Source: Sphingobacterium thalpophilum (lineage in GTDB: Bacteria; Bacteroidota; Bacteroidia; Sphingobacteriales; Sphingobacteriaceae). From it: a DNA stretch of 64,000 nt. The DNA lies in assembly GCA_945878525.1 (NCBI GenBank), contig CAMCTU010000001.1:1-64000 (forward strand). The letters run 5' to 3'. A model generated the notes under the pieces. It made no database searches and was not told the origin of the DNA. It saw only the letters and a program-made list of their open reading frames with translations. The position numbers were made by a program, and so were the translations under genes. This document shows, piece after piece, positions 32,538-42,547 of the stretch (position 1 is its first letter; each line of letters opens with the position of its first letter).

Positions 32538-34352
32538 ATGAAAGTAAAATATTTATTAATCGCAATACTTTTCTTAACGAGTTTAGGCTCTTGTAAGAAA
32601 TATCTGGAAACAGAACCAACTGATTTCCTTAATCCGAAAAACTATTATGAAACTGAAGCACAGTTGCAATTTGCGCGTGCTGGGGTTTATCATCATCTAG
32701 GTGCAGGTAACCTTCATGGTACTTATGCTAGTTATCTTCTTGCATGGCATGGTGATGAAGGCTATATGAACAGGGCTACATTGACTACTGGTCCTTGGAA
32801 TTATTTCTATTCTTCTGCAGATCAGTATAATAATGGTTTATGGTCTAACCTTTGGCAAGGAATAAATAAAGCCAATGTTTTGATTGCCAATGTGGATAAA
32901 AATCCAGCTATTGCCCAGTCTAAGCGCGATGCAATCAGGGGTGAAATGCTATTCCTTAGAGGTTATTATTACTTCACTCTTGTTCAATATTATGGTGGTG
33001 TTCCATTGAAACTTACTCCTACAACATCAGTTATTGATGTTGAATCTACTAGAGCGCCCGCAAAGGATGTTTATTTGCAAATCTTAAAAGATATGGAAGC
33101 AGCTGAAAAATTAGTCCCAAGTATTAAAACTTTAGGCTATGGAGGCGCTATCAGTAAGTCGGCAGTTCGTGGGCTATTAGCGCGTGTGAACCTGCACATG
33201 GCTGGTGCACCCATTAAGGATGCTACTAGATATGCAGAAGCTAGCAAATGGGCAAAAATGGTAATAGATGATGCAGAGGCTGGTCATTCACTTAATCCAA
33301 GCTACTCACAAATATTCATTAATCTGGCTGCCGATAAATACGATATCAAAGAAAGTATCTGGGAGGTTGAATTTTATGGAAATGGTCTTGATCAATATGT
33401 GGAAACCGGAAATATAGGATGGATTAATGGTCCTGCGGCTGCTGTTTCGTCGCCAACTGGAAGGGCTGATGCCTACATGAACATCACATCTGAACTCTAT
33501 AATGCATTTGAACCTGGTGATAATAGAAAATGGTTCAGTATTGCTCATTTTACTTATACTGGTACAGGCGCCAAAACAATGAGTTTATTGCCTGTTTCAG
33601 AAGATGCAAAAAACAATTTAAAGCCAGCAAAATGGAGAAGAGAGTATGAAACTTTATTGCCGAAAAGTCCAACAAATACTCCTATAAACATGGTCCTTCT
33701 TAGATATTCAGATATTCTTTTAATGTACGCTGAAGCACAAAATGAAATAAATGGTCCAACTGCTGAAGCTGTAGCAGCATTTAATCAAGTAAAAAGAAGA
33801 GGGTGGTCAACAGGAATTAAAGCCATCAGCATTACTAACGGCGGTGCTGGATATACTACTGCTCCAACTGTAACTTTTAGTGGTACCGGAGGTGCTACAG
33901 CAACTGCTACTGTAACCGCTGGAAAGGTTACAGAAATAACTTTGGATCGTGATCCTGCTGCAATTACCTTTTTCAATGAGGGTAAATATACTACTGTTCC
34001 TACAATTACGCTTAGCGGTGGAGGAGGTTCTGGAGCAACAGCAACAGCAACAATCTGGAAATCAACTGATGGAGATATAAATCCTACATCCAAAACAGCC
34101 TTCTTGGAAGCCATTCAAGTTGAAAGAATGAGAGAGTTCAACTTTGAAAATACAAGAAAAGCTGATTTACTTCGCTGGGGAATATTCTTAAAAGTACATC
34201 AGGACATGGGTAATAAATTACAGCAGCAAAGTCCAGGTCAATATTTTGTTAAGTATTATTCAAATGTTAGTGCTAGAGATCTTTTGATGCCAATTCCTAT
34301 CAATGAAATGTCTTCAAACTCAAAAATGACACAAAATCCTGGTTGGGAATAA
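32538..34352 (+). CDS. SusD/RagB-type lipoprotein with internal repeat insertion
   Basis: Lipobox LGSCKKYLETEPTDFLNP, FLRGYYYFTLVQYYGGVPL, VERMREFNFENTRKADLLRWG. Confidence 0.95.
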   Translation: MKVKYLLIAILFLTSLGSCKKYLETEPTDFLNPKNYYETEAQLQFARAGVYHHLGAGNLHGTYASYLLAWHGDEGYMNRATLTTGPWNYFYSSADQYNNGLWSNLWQGINKANVLIANVDKNPAIAQSKRDAIRGEMLFLRGYYYFTLVQYYGGVPLKLTPTTSVIDVESTRAPAKDVYLQILKDMEAAEKLVPSIKTLGYGGAISKSAVRGLLARVNLHMAGAPIKDATRYAEASKWAKMVIDDAEAGHSLNPSYSQIFINLAADKYDIKESIWEVEFYGNGLDQYVETGNIGWINGPAAAVSSPTGRADAYMNITSELYNAFEPGDNRKWFSIAHFTYTGTGAKTMSLLPVSEDAKNNLKPAKWRREYETLLPKSPTNTPINMVLLRYSDILLMYAEAQNEINGPTAEAVAAFNQVKRRGWSTGIKAISITNGGAGYTTAPTVTFSGTGGATATATVTAGKVTEITLDRDPAAITFFNEGKYTTVPTITLSGGGGSGATATATIWKSTDGDINPTSKTAFLEAIQVERMREFNFENTRKADLLRWGIFLKVHQDMGNKLQQQSPGQYFVKYYSNVSARDLLMPIPINEMSSNSKMTQNPGWE

Positions 34353-34373
34353 CATTAATTCAAATTAGAAATT

Positions 34374-35447
34374 ATGAAAATTAAATTATATAGCATTGTA
34401 GCAGCGGCCTTATTGATGGCTTCCTGCGAAAAGCCCACTATTGAAGCAGAGGCTCCGGTTTTTGATGTTAATACTGAAAAAGCGACCTATAAAGTAGGAG
34501 AGACCATTAAATTCATGATTATTGGTGGTGAAACACAGAATATTTCTTTTTATTCTGGAGAGTTACTTAAGGATTATTATTCAAGAACTGGACGTGTGGT
34601 TGATGTTGTGGGTGCTGGAGCAAATCTTACCTTCAGCAGTAGCGTTCAGTTAGGAACACAGGCTGATCAAGTAACACTTTTGGCATCAACTAATTTTTCT
34701 GGTGATTATTCTAGCCTTGCTAAAGTAAAAGCGGCTACATGGGTAGATATTACCAGCAGATTTAAATTAGGTACAAGTGCAACCTTACTTACTTCGGGTA
34801 CAGTTAATATTTCTGACTTATTACTTGCCGGAAAACCAATCTATTTTGCTTTCCGTTACAATACAAAGTCTCAAGCTGTCAGTGGTGTTAATCGTCAATG
34901 GTTTATTCAGTCGTTCACTGTTAATAGCCTTAAATTACTTAATAATACGCTAGCTCTAACTATTGCAGATCAGGCTAGTGCGGGCTTTAGAATTGTAGAT
35001 GATTTAAAAGATAAAGCTCCTGCATTGTCTTCAGTTACTGCAACTAGATTAACGCTTCAGGGCAATACTTATCTGACTGCAGGCCTACCTCAGTTTAATC
35101 CTGCTAATCCAATTTTTGATCCTAAGAATGTAATATATAATCCACAGGATCCGGCATATCAGCCTTCAGCTGTTTATAAGCCATTTGTTGCTTTTGATCC
35201 AGCTAGTCCATTCAATGATCCTATATCTGAGCATTGGGCTATAAGTAAAGGGATATCTATTGACAAGGTAGATTTAGGACCAGATTGGTCATTAGCTATT
35301 AAAGGATTAACAAATCCCGTATTACCAGAATACCGTTATTCGTATCCTGTTGCAGGTACTTTTAAAGCCGTTTTTGTTGCCTCAAATGGTAATATTGATC
35401 AAAGTCGTGAAGTTACTAAAGAGATTACTCTTACAATAACTCCTTAA
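34374..35447 (+). CDS. DUF5017-type SusE/F-position surface lipoprotein
   Basis: Lipobox MASCEKP; third gene after SusC/SusD; DVNTEKATYKVGETIKFMI..FYSGE. Confidence 0.8.
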   Translation: MKIKLYSIVAAALLMASCEKPTIEAEAPVFDVNTEKATYKVGETIKFMIIGGETQNISFYSGELLKDYYSRTGRVVDVVGAGANLTFSSSVQLGTQADQVTLLASTNFSGDYSSLAKVKAATWVDITSRFKLGTSATLLTSGTVNISDLLLAGKPIYFAFRYNTKSQAVSGVNRQWFIQSFTVNSLKLLNNTLALTIADQASAGFRIVDDLKDKAPALSSVTATRLTLQGNTYLTAGLPQFNPANPIFDPKNVIYNPQDPAYQPSAVYKPFVAFDPASPFNDPISEHWAISKGISIDKVDLGPDWSLAIKGLTNPVLPEYRYSYPVAGTFKAVFVASNGNIDQSREVTKEITLTITP

Positions 35448-35464
35448 TTTAATTTGTTTGTTTG

Positions 35465-35500
35465 AAAAGGATTAATCCATTCTTGGATTAATCCTTTTTT
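35465..35500 (+). terminator. Strong intrinsic terminator after susCD-DUF5017
   Basis: AAAAGGATTAATCCA-TTCT-TGGATTAATCCTTTTTT. Confidence 0.9.
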
Positions 35501-35528
35501 ATTAGAAATTTTGCCAAATCTCCTTAAA

Positions 35529-36626
35529 ATGATTATTTCGGGTAAATTGAAGATTCTGTTTATTTGCCTTTTGATCATCTTTCCTCATATAAATTTTGCT
35601 CAAACTGAACTGGCCGATCAGAAATATAGTAAGAACGCTATTTTTTTAAATCATAAGCGTGAAAGGTTGAGAATTCTTACTAATATGGAGAAGGTAATGG
35701 GCAAATTACCTAGACGTAATAAAAACCTTCCATTCGATTTACAAATTACTGATAGTATCATTGAAGATAATTTTACTCGCTATAACCTTACTTTAAATGT
35801 GACAGATAAAGAGCGTTTACCTGTTTACCTGTATATACCTAAACAAATTGGAATTCCAAAAAAACTCCCGGCCATGCTTGTGCTTCACGGCACTCATGCA
35901 TTAGGTAAGGGTGTTGTTGATGGACAAGGAGATAAACCTAACCGCGCTCATGCCAGAGAACTAGCAGAACGTGGCTATGTTGTTATTGCCCCTGATTACC
36001 CTAGTTTTGGTGATATGAATGATCATAATTTTGATACCGACAGATATGAATCAGCCACTATGCAGGCTATATATAATCATATGCGTTGTGTTGATCTGCT
36101 TCAGAGCAGAACTGATGTTGATCCTGAAAATATTGGTGTGCTTGGTCACTCACTTGGGGGACATAACGCAATGTTTGTTGCCGCATTTGATACCCGTTTA
36201 AAGGTTGCTGTTTCAAGCAGCGGATGGACCCAGTTTGAATTTTATAATATAGGTGATGAAGCATCTAAAAAATATGGTGGCAGACTTGGTCCCTGGGCTC
36301 AAACAAGGTATATGCCGCTGATACGCACAAAATATAAGCTTGATGCGAAACTGATTCCCTTCAATTTTGATGATATTATAACAGCTATTGCTCCACGAGC
36401 ATTTTTCTCTGTGTCACCTCTCAAGGATGCAAACTTTGATGTGAATGGTGTAAGAGAAGGTATCCTACTAGCTGCAAAAGCTTACAATAATTTGGGAGCA
36501 TCGGATATGCTTCAGATCCGATATCCGGATGCTGGCCATGATTTTCCGGTTGAAAATCGCAAAGAGGTTTATGGCTTTTTGGATAGAATACTTGGACACA
36601 CAGCATTATATGCACCGGTAAAGTAA
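35529..36626 (+). CDS. Secreted alpha/beta hydrolase (dienelactone hydrolase-like), paralogue 1
   Basis: PAMLVLHGT, nucleophile elbow GHSLGGHN, C-terminal DAGHDFP. Confidence 0.88.
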   Translation: MIISGKLKILFICLLIIFPHINFAQTELADQKYSKNAIFLNHKRERLRILTNMEKVMGKLPRRNKNLPFDLQITDSIIEDNFTRYNLTLNVTDKERLPVYLYIPKQIGIPKKLPAMLVLHGTHALGKGVVDGQGDKPNRAHARELAERGYVVIAPDYPSFGDMNDHNFDTDRYESATMQAIYNHMRCVDLLQSRTDVDPENIGVLGHSLGGHNAMFVAAFDTRLKVAVSSSGWTQFEFYNIGDEASKKYGGRLGPWAQTRYMPLIRTKYKLDAKLIPFNFDDIITAIAPRAFFSVSPLKDANFDVNGVREGILLAAKAYNNLGASDMLQIRYPDAGHDFPVENRKEVYGFLDRILGHTALYAPVK

Positions 36627-36674
36627 TTCGTTTCTAATTTTTGATTATATATTTATTAAAACTAATTACATCCT

Positions 36675-37760
36675 ATGACAAAATCGACAAGCCGTCAGAT
36701 TGCAGTTATCAAACAAATTTTTATCACTCTCTTTTTAGTATTTCCTGCATGGGCCATTGCCCAGGAAAATATTGTTTCAGAAAATCATCAAAATTATAGA
36801 AAAGTAGTCCTGCAAAATATGCAAAAGGTAATGGGTGATTTACCTGAGAGAGCCGCTATAAAGCGTTCTGATATTCACGTGATTGATAGTGTAAAAGAAT
36901 CGAGTTTTATTCGTTATAATATACTTTTTACAGTCGAAAAAAATGAGATCATTCCATTGTATCTGTATATTCCGGTACAAACCCTTACTCCCCAAAAATT
37001 ACCTGCCATGCTGGTTTTACATGAGACTGACCCTTTAGGTAGAAAGGCAGTGGATGGACAGGGAAATAAGGCTAACCGTTCGCATGCCCGGGAATTGGCT
37101 CAACGGGGATATATTGTAATTGCTCCTGATTTCCCCAGCTTTGGAGAAACTGAAGATTATAATTTCGAAACAGATCGTTATAAATCAGGTACCATGAAAG
37201 GTGTTTTTAACCATATGCGTTGTATTGATTTGCTTCAAAGCCGGGCTGATGTGGATGCCGAAAATATTGGTGTAATAGGACATTCCCTTGGTGGACATAA
37301 TTCTATTTTCCTTGCAGCAATGGATGAGCGCATAAAAGTCGCTGTTAGCAGTTGCGGATGGACACAATTAGATTTTTACAATATTGGAGCCGATGCCGAA
37401 AAGAAGTATGGGGGGAGACTTGGTCCCTGGGCTCAAACCCGCTACATGCCATTATTGAGAACAAAGTATAATCTGGAAAATAAGAAGGTTCCTTTTGACT
37501 TTAATCTTATGATTGCAGCAATTGCTCCAAGAGCATTCTTTTCAGTTTCTCCAACGAGGGATGGCAACTTTGATTATAAGGGAGTTCAGGCAGGAATTGC
37601 CTTGATAGAACCGATATACCGGAACCTCAATTCATTAGATAAACTGCAGGTTCGCTATCCTGACGATGAACACGATTTTCCTCTCGAAAACCGTAAAGAA
37701 GCCTATGCTTTTATTGATAAAATACTAGGCCATACACCCAGAAATACTGAATTCAAATAA
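36675..37760 (+). CDS. Secreted alpha/beta hydrolase, paralogue 2
   Basis: GHSLGGHNSIF, PDDEHDFPLENRKEAY; closely similar to preceding gene along its length. Confidence 0.88.
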   Translation: MTKSTSRQIAVIKQIFITLFLVFPAWAIAQENIVSENHQNYRKVVLQNMQKVMGDLPERAAIKRSDIHVIDSVKESSFIRYNILFTVEKNEIIPLYLYIPVQTLTPQKLPAMLVLHETDPLGRKAVDGQGNKANRSHARELAQRGYIVIAPDFPSFGETEDYNFETDRYKSGTMKGVFNHMRCIDLLQSRADVDAENIGVIGHSLGGHNSIFLAAMDERIKVAVSSCGWTQLDFYNIGADAEKKYGGRLGPWAQTRYMPLLRTKYNLENKKVPFDFNLMIAAIAPRAFFSVSPTRDGNFDYKGVQAGIALIEPIYRNLNSLDKLQVRYPDDEHDFPLENRKEAYAFIDKILGHTPRNTEFK

Positions 37761-37777
37761 TATAATCAGCTTTCGGA

Positions 37778-38776
37778 ATGCTCAAAAAAGAATACTCAAG
37801 ACGTGAATTTATAATTAAAAATTCATTTGCAGGACTCGGTGCTGCTCTATCGATGGGATTTGTTCCCAACCTGATTGCAAATACTTTGGATCAGAATGCT
37901 TTGTTGGATCGTAGAAATGCTGCCGAACCCATTATTGATATACATCAGCATACAGATTATAGCGGAAGATCAAATGATCTGCTGATACCTCATCAGCGTG
38001 CAATGGGAGTGACTAAAACAATTTTATTGCCTGCAGGTCGTCCGCTGAGTTATGGCTCTACCTATTATGGCTATAGCAATGGACTGCAGGCGCAAGCCAC
38101 AGGTAATGAAGTATGTTTTCAATTTGCAAAAGCCCATTCTGATGAATTTATTTTTGGGGCAAATGAAGTTCCGGATATGCCGGGTGCAGTACGGGAAATT
38201 GAAAAATATCTAAAGCTCGGTGCTCCTGTTATTGGGGAGCTCAAATTCGGACTTGATTGTGACTCCCCGGCAATGCAGCGTATTTATGAACTGGCAACTT
38301 CTTATAATGTTCCTGTTTTGATGCATTGGCAACACAATATGTATAACAGAGGTATAGAACGCTTCCACATAATGCTGAAGAAATACCCAAAAGTGAATTT
38401 TATTGGTCATGCACAAACCTGGTGGGCAGATATTGATAAGAATCATATTGATCAGAATATTCTTTATCCTAAGGGTAATGTGAGCAGGGGAGGACTAACA
38501 GATCGTCTGCTTACTGAATATCCGAATATGTTTGGTGATTTCTCAGCAGGTTCCGGATTGGGCTCACTGACCAGAGATGAGGATCATGCCCGCGGATTTT
38601 TAGAACGTCACCAGGATAAATTGCTTTTTGGTAGTGATTGCTCTGATTTTCTGGGTGCCGGGAAGTCCTGCCTTGGGGCTAATATCATACCTGCCATCCG
38701 TAAATTAGCTCCAAATAAGGCTGTCGAGCGGAAAATACTGTATGAGAATGCCCAAAAACTATTCAAACTTTCATAA
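37778..38776 (+). CDS. Amidohydrolase (PF04909-like) with Tat leader
   Basis: SRREFIIKNSFAG; IIDIHQHTDY metal motif; FGSDCSDF. Confidence 0.87.
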   Translation: MLKKEYSRREFIIKNSFAGLGAALSMGFVPNLIANTLDQNALLDRRNAAEPIIDIHQHTDYSGRSNDLLIPHQRAMGVTKTILLPAGRPLSYGSTYYGYSNGLQAQATGNEVCFQFAKAHSDEFIFGANEVPDMPGAVREIEKYLKLGAPVIGELKFGLDCDSPAMQRIYELATSYNVPVLMHWQHNMYNRGIERFHIMLKKYPKVNFIGHAQTWWADIDKNHIDQNILYPKGNVSRGGLTDRLLTEYPNMFGDFSAGSGLGSLTRDEDHARGFLERHQDKLLFGSDCSDFLGAGKSCLGANIIPAIRKLAPNKAVERKILYENAQKLFKLS

Positions 38777-38819
38777 ATGTCCAAAATTTATTCAAAATAA
38801 ATATATTATAACCTTCAAA

Positions 38820-40190
38820 ATGAAAATTTTAATCATTAATCTGCTAATAGTTCTAGTCACATTCCTAATTCCGGTTCAGGCACAAAATACCGCTAACCTT
38901 GAATGGAAAGCCGGTGTTAGTAAAGCCGATATTACCCCAAAGATGGCCATGCCTATGGCAGGTTTTGCTGCCCGTACTCACTCATCAGATGGCACTTTGC
39001 ATCGCATCTGGGCAAAGGCTTTGGCTATCGAAGATTCAAAGGGAAATAAAGCTGTAATGGTCAGTTCTGATCTTTTGGGCTTCCCTAAAGATGTATCCGA
39101 CCGGATCAGAGATCGGGTAAAATCGAACTATGGATTAGATCGTGCTCAGATTTTGCTCAATAGTTCCCATACCCATTCCGGACCTGTAATTGGGGACGCC
39201 CTGATGGATATTTACGTTCTTGACAATCAGCAAATTGAAAGTATTAAGCAATACACCAAAATTCTCGAGGATCAGATTGTAAATATGGTTGGAGAGGCTC
39301 TTAAGGATATGGAGCCGGCAGGACTATTTGCTCAAAATGGAGTTACACGATTTCAGGTGAACCGCCGGAATAATGCAGCAAATTTACTTACCCAGTTAAC
39401 AGAGCTTCAGGGTCCAAATGATTATGCAGTTCCGGTAATCAAGGTTATGAATGCAAAAGGAGATATTAAAGCAATTGCTTTTGGATATGCCTGTCATCCA
39501 ACAGTTTTAAGTGGCTATGACTGGTCTGGTGATTATCCAGGATTTACACAGATTGAGCTTGAAAATACATATCCTGGCGCCACCGCATTATTTTTTCAAA
39601 GTGCAGGTGCTGATCAAAATCCCTTACCAAGACATACCGTACCTTTGGCTAAGCAATATGGAAAGGAACTTGCTGCAGCAGTTGAGCGGGTACTGGAAGA
39701 AGATATGCGCAAATTGCCTTCAGGTTTGATGACAAGCTACTCAGAATTGGATCTTCCACTGGCAACTCCACCAACTGAAGCAGAATATACAAAATTCATA
39801 GGTACAAGTACTGTTCCTTATCAAAAGAGATGGGCCGAACGTATGAGGGGGAAGATCAGATCAGGTGAAAAATTAATTACTTCTTACCCATATCCTGTTC
39901 AGGTATGGTCGATCGGCGATCAGCCTATTGTGAGCCTTGGTGGTGAGCTTTTAATTGAATATGCTATAAAAATAAAACAAATGCTGGGTGCTGATGCATT
40001 TGTATATGGATATTCAAATGATGTTATGGCCTATGTTCCTTCATCCCTTGTGCTAAAAGAAGGCTCTTATGAAGGGGAATCACATACTGTTTATGGTCTC
40101 CCTTCCAAATGGCAGGTAGGAATCGAAACAAGGATACTGAATGAGGTAATTAAACTATCAGAGAAGAACGGTCTCATTAAAAATAAATAA
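38820..40190 (+). CDS. Neutral/alkaline non-lysosomal ceramidase-like protein (copy 1)
   Basis: AGVSKADITPKMAMPMAGF, LNSSHTHSGP, SGDYPGF; likely start at internal ATG after ORF-track start. Confidence 0.88.
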   Translation: MKILIINLLIVLVTFLIPVQAQNTANLEWKAGVSKADITPKMAMPMAGFAARTHSSDGTLHRIWAKALAIEDSKGNKAVMVSSDLLGFPKDVSDRIRDRVKSNYGLDRAQILLNSSHTHSGPVIGDALMDIYVLDNQQIESIKQYTKILEDQIVNMVGEALKDMEPAGLFAQNGVTRFQVNRRNNAANLLTQLTELQGPNDYAVPVIKVMNAKGDIKAIAFGYACHPTVLSGYDWSGDYPGFTQIELENTYPGATALFFQSAGADQNPLPRHTVPLAKQYGKELAAAVERVLEEDMRKLPSGLMTSYSELDLPLATPPTEAEYTKFIGTSTVPYQKRWAERMRGKIRSGEKLITSYPYPVQVWSIGDQPIVSLGGELLIEYAIKIKQMLGADAFVYGYSNDVMAYVPSSLVLKEGSYEGESHTVYGLPSKWQVGIETRILNEVIKLSEKNGLIKNK

Positions 40191-40200
40191 TCCTGCCTAG

Positions 40201-40231
40201 ATTTCATCCTGATTAAAATTCAGGATGAAAT
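40201..40231. repeat. Perfect 12-bp inverted repeat
   Basis: ATTTCATCCTGA-ttaaaat-TCAGGATGAAAT, no T-tract. Confidence 0.9.
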
Positions 40232-40243
40232 CTCATATATTTA

Positions 40244-40257
40244 CGTGTACGTAAACG
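40244..40257 (+). promoter_or_regulatory. Putative LacI-family operator site 5
   Basis: CGTGTACGTAAACG, 13/14; ends 9 nt before ATG of DUF1080 gene. Confidence 0.8.
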
Positions 40258-40266
40258 GAAAATGTA

Positions 40267-40950
40267 ATGAAACGAGTCTTCTTGCTTTTAACCCTTATTT
40301 TTGTTATTCATACTTCAAAAGCTAATCCCGGGAAAGGATGGATCAGTCTTTTTGATGGAAAAAGTTTGGATGGCTGGCATCACTTTAACAGTACCAAAGA
40401 AATTAAAAGCTGGAAGATAGAAAATGGCTCGCTGGTATGTTTGGGAGCTAAAGGTCCGAGTGGATCAGGAGATCTTATCAGTAATCGTTCATTCCGGAAT
40501 TTTGAATTAAGATGGGAATGGAAAGTTGATAAAGGAAGCAATAGTGGTGTTTTCTATCATATTGTTGAGGATCCAAAGTACAAAAGGGCAATTGAGACCT
40601 CGCCTGAATATCAGATTATTGATGACGTAAACTTTCCTGCTAAACTAGAAGATTCACAAAAGGCCGGTGCCGATTATTCAATGTATTCTCCAGTTGAAAA
40701 TAAGATACTTAAACCGATAGGGGAATGGAATAATTCCCGGATTATCTTCAATAATGGGCGTGTAGAACATTGGCTCAATGGTGTTCGTATTGTTAAATTT
40801 AAAGCATGGACCAAGGCCTGGTATAAGCTTAGATCTGAGGGTAAATGGAAAGAATACCCGGATTATGGATTATCTCCAGATGGTAAGATTGGACTTCAGG
40901 ATCATGGCAATAAGGCCTATTTTAAGAATATTCAAATAAGGGAATTATAA
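40267..40950 (+). CDS. DUF1080 (3-keto-disaccharide hydrolase family) protein
   Basis: GWISLFDGKSLDGWHHFN, ENGSLVCLGAKG, SGVFYHIVED. Confidence 0.93.
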   Translation: MKRVFLLLTLIFVIHTSKANPGKGWISLFDGKSLDGWHHFNSTKEIKSWKIENGSLVCLGAKGPSGSGDLISNRSFRNFELRWEWKVDKGSNSGVFYHIVEDPKYKRAIETSPEYQIIDDVNFPAKLEDSQKAGADYSMYSPVENKILKPIGEWNNSRIIFNNGRVEHWLNGVRIVKFKAWTKAWYKLRSEGKWKEYPDYGLSPDGKIGLQDHGNKAYFKNIQIREL

Positions 40951-40955
40951 AAACA

Positions 40956-42380
40956 ATGAACATTAAAGTTCGATTTATGAAGAATAAACAGACATTTCTA
41001 TGCGCCAGAAATACATTCCTGATACTTGGAACAGCTTTGTTGCTCATAGGTAGCAGTTGTGGCAATAAAGAGCTTAAGAGTGATATGAAAGATGAGAAAA
41101 TTCGAATTATCACGCTTGACCCAGGTCATTTTCATGCAGCCTTACTACAAAAATCAATGTATGATGAGATCGATTCAGTGGTTCATATCTATGCTCCAGA
41201 GGGATTAGAATTAGATAATCACATGAAACTGGTGGATAGTTATAATTCAAGGGAGGAGAATCCGACATCATGGAAACATGAAATTTACCGTGGTACTGAT
41301 TACCTCGAAAAAATGTTCAGTGATAAGGCGGGTAATGTGGTTATTATTTCAGGTAACAATAAATTAAAGACGAATTATATTAGTCGAGCTATTGATTCTG
41401 GAATGAATGTGCTTGCTGATAAGCCACTGGCAATTAATGAGGATGGGTTCAGGTCGCTAGAAAATGCCTTTGCAAAAGCAAAAGAGAAAAATGTTGTTTT
41501 GTACGATATCATGACAGAAAGATATAATATTTACTATGTGCTTCAGCGTGCATTAAGTCAGGATACCTCATTTTTTGGCTCTTTGGAAAAGGGGACTCCA
41601 GATAATCCGGCAGTGATGCAGGAAAGTGTTCATCATTTCTATAAGAATGTATCAGGTAAGCCTCTGGTAAGACCAGCATGGTTTTTTGATGTGGAGCAGG
41701 AGGGTCGCGGACTGGTTGATATTACAACTCACATGGTGGATCTTATTCAATGGGAATGTTTTCCTGATGTGGTCATTGATTATAAAAAGGATATCACTAT
41801 GCTTTCAGCAAAAGAATGGGCTACTCAGCTCAACCTGGAACAGTTTCAGAAATCGACTAATAAGGACCAGTTTCCGGAATACCTTCATAAATACCTCAAA
41901 AATGGAATATTGAAGGTAATGTCAAATGGTGAAATGAATTATACAATTAAAGGGGTTCATGCACGTGTTGGGATAAAATGGAATTATGAAGCACCTGAAG
42001 GATCTGGAGACACACATTTTGCCAAAATGAGAGGAACTAAAGCCAATATTTTAATTAGGCAGGGTAAAGAGCAAAACTATAAGCCGGTGGTTTATCTTGA
42101 ATTACTTAATTCAGAACCAACTTCTGCAAAACAATTAATGGATGCAATAGGAAAGTTGCAGGCTTTATATCCTGGTCTTGCTGTGAAGAAAGCTGCTAAT
42201 GAATGGGAGTTGATCATACCTGAGAAGCTTAAAGTGCCTCATGAAGAACATTTTGCTGAAGTTGTAAAAAAATATCTGACTTATTTAAAAGGAGCAGAGC
42301 TTCCAGGCTGGGAGGTTCCAAACATGCTTGCTAAGTATTACACAACTATAAAAGCAGCAGAAATGGCCTCAAAGAAGTAA
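40956..42380 (+). CDS. Gfo/Idh/MocA-like lipoprotein with oxidoreductase C-terminal domain
   Basis: Lipobox LLIGSSCGNKE; ITLDPGHFHAALLQ; MNVLADKPLAI. Confidence 0.85.
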   Translation: MNIKVRFMKNKQTFLCARNTFLILGTALLLIGSSCGNKELKSDMKDEKIRIITLDPGHFHAALLQKSMYDEIDSVVHIYAPEGLELDNHMKLVDSYNSREENPTSWKHEIYRGTDYLEKMFSDKAGNVVIISGNNKLKTNYISRAIDSGMNVLADKPLAINEDGFRSLENAFAKAKEKNVVLYDIMTERYNIYYVLQRALSQDTSFFGSLEKGTPDNPAVMQESVHHFYKNVSGKPLVRPAWFFDVEQEGRGLVDITTHMVDLIQWECFPDVVIDYKKDITMLSAKEWATQLNLEQFQKSTNKDQFPEYLHKYLKNGILKVMSNGEMNYTIKGVHARVGIKWNYEAPEGSGDTHFAKMRGTKANILIRQGKEQNYKPVVYLELLNSEPTSAKQLMDAIGKLQALYPGLAVKKAANEWELIIPEKLKVPHEEHFAEVVKKYLTYLKGAELPGWEVPNMLAKYYTTIKAAEMASKK

Positions 42381-42547
42381 ATTTAAAATAATAACTGAGT
42401 TAAATTGAGCTGCAGGGCTCTGCTCAGATAGAATATAGGTTACAAGAATAGTTTTGTATTTTTCAGCATTAACTAGAGCATAGACTTTTGTTACCTGATT
42501 GTCATCCTGTAAGATGATCATGTTATTGAATTGTTATATAATTAAGA

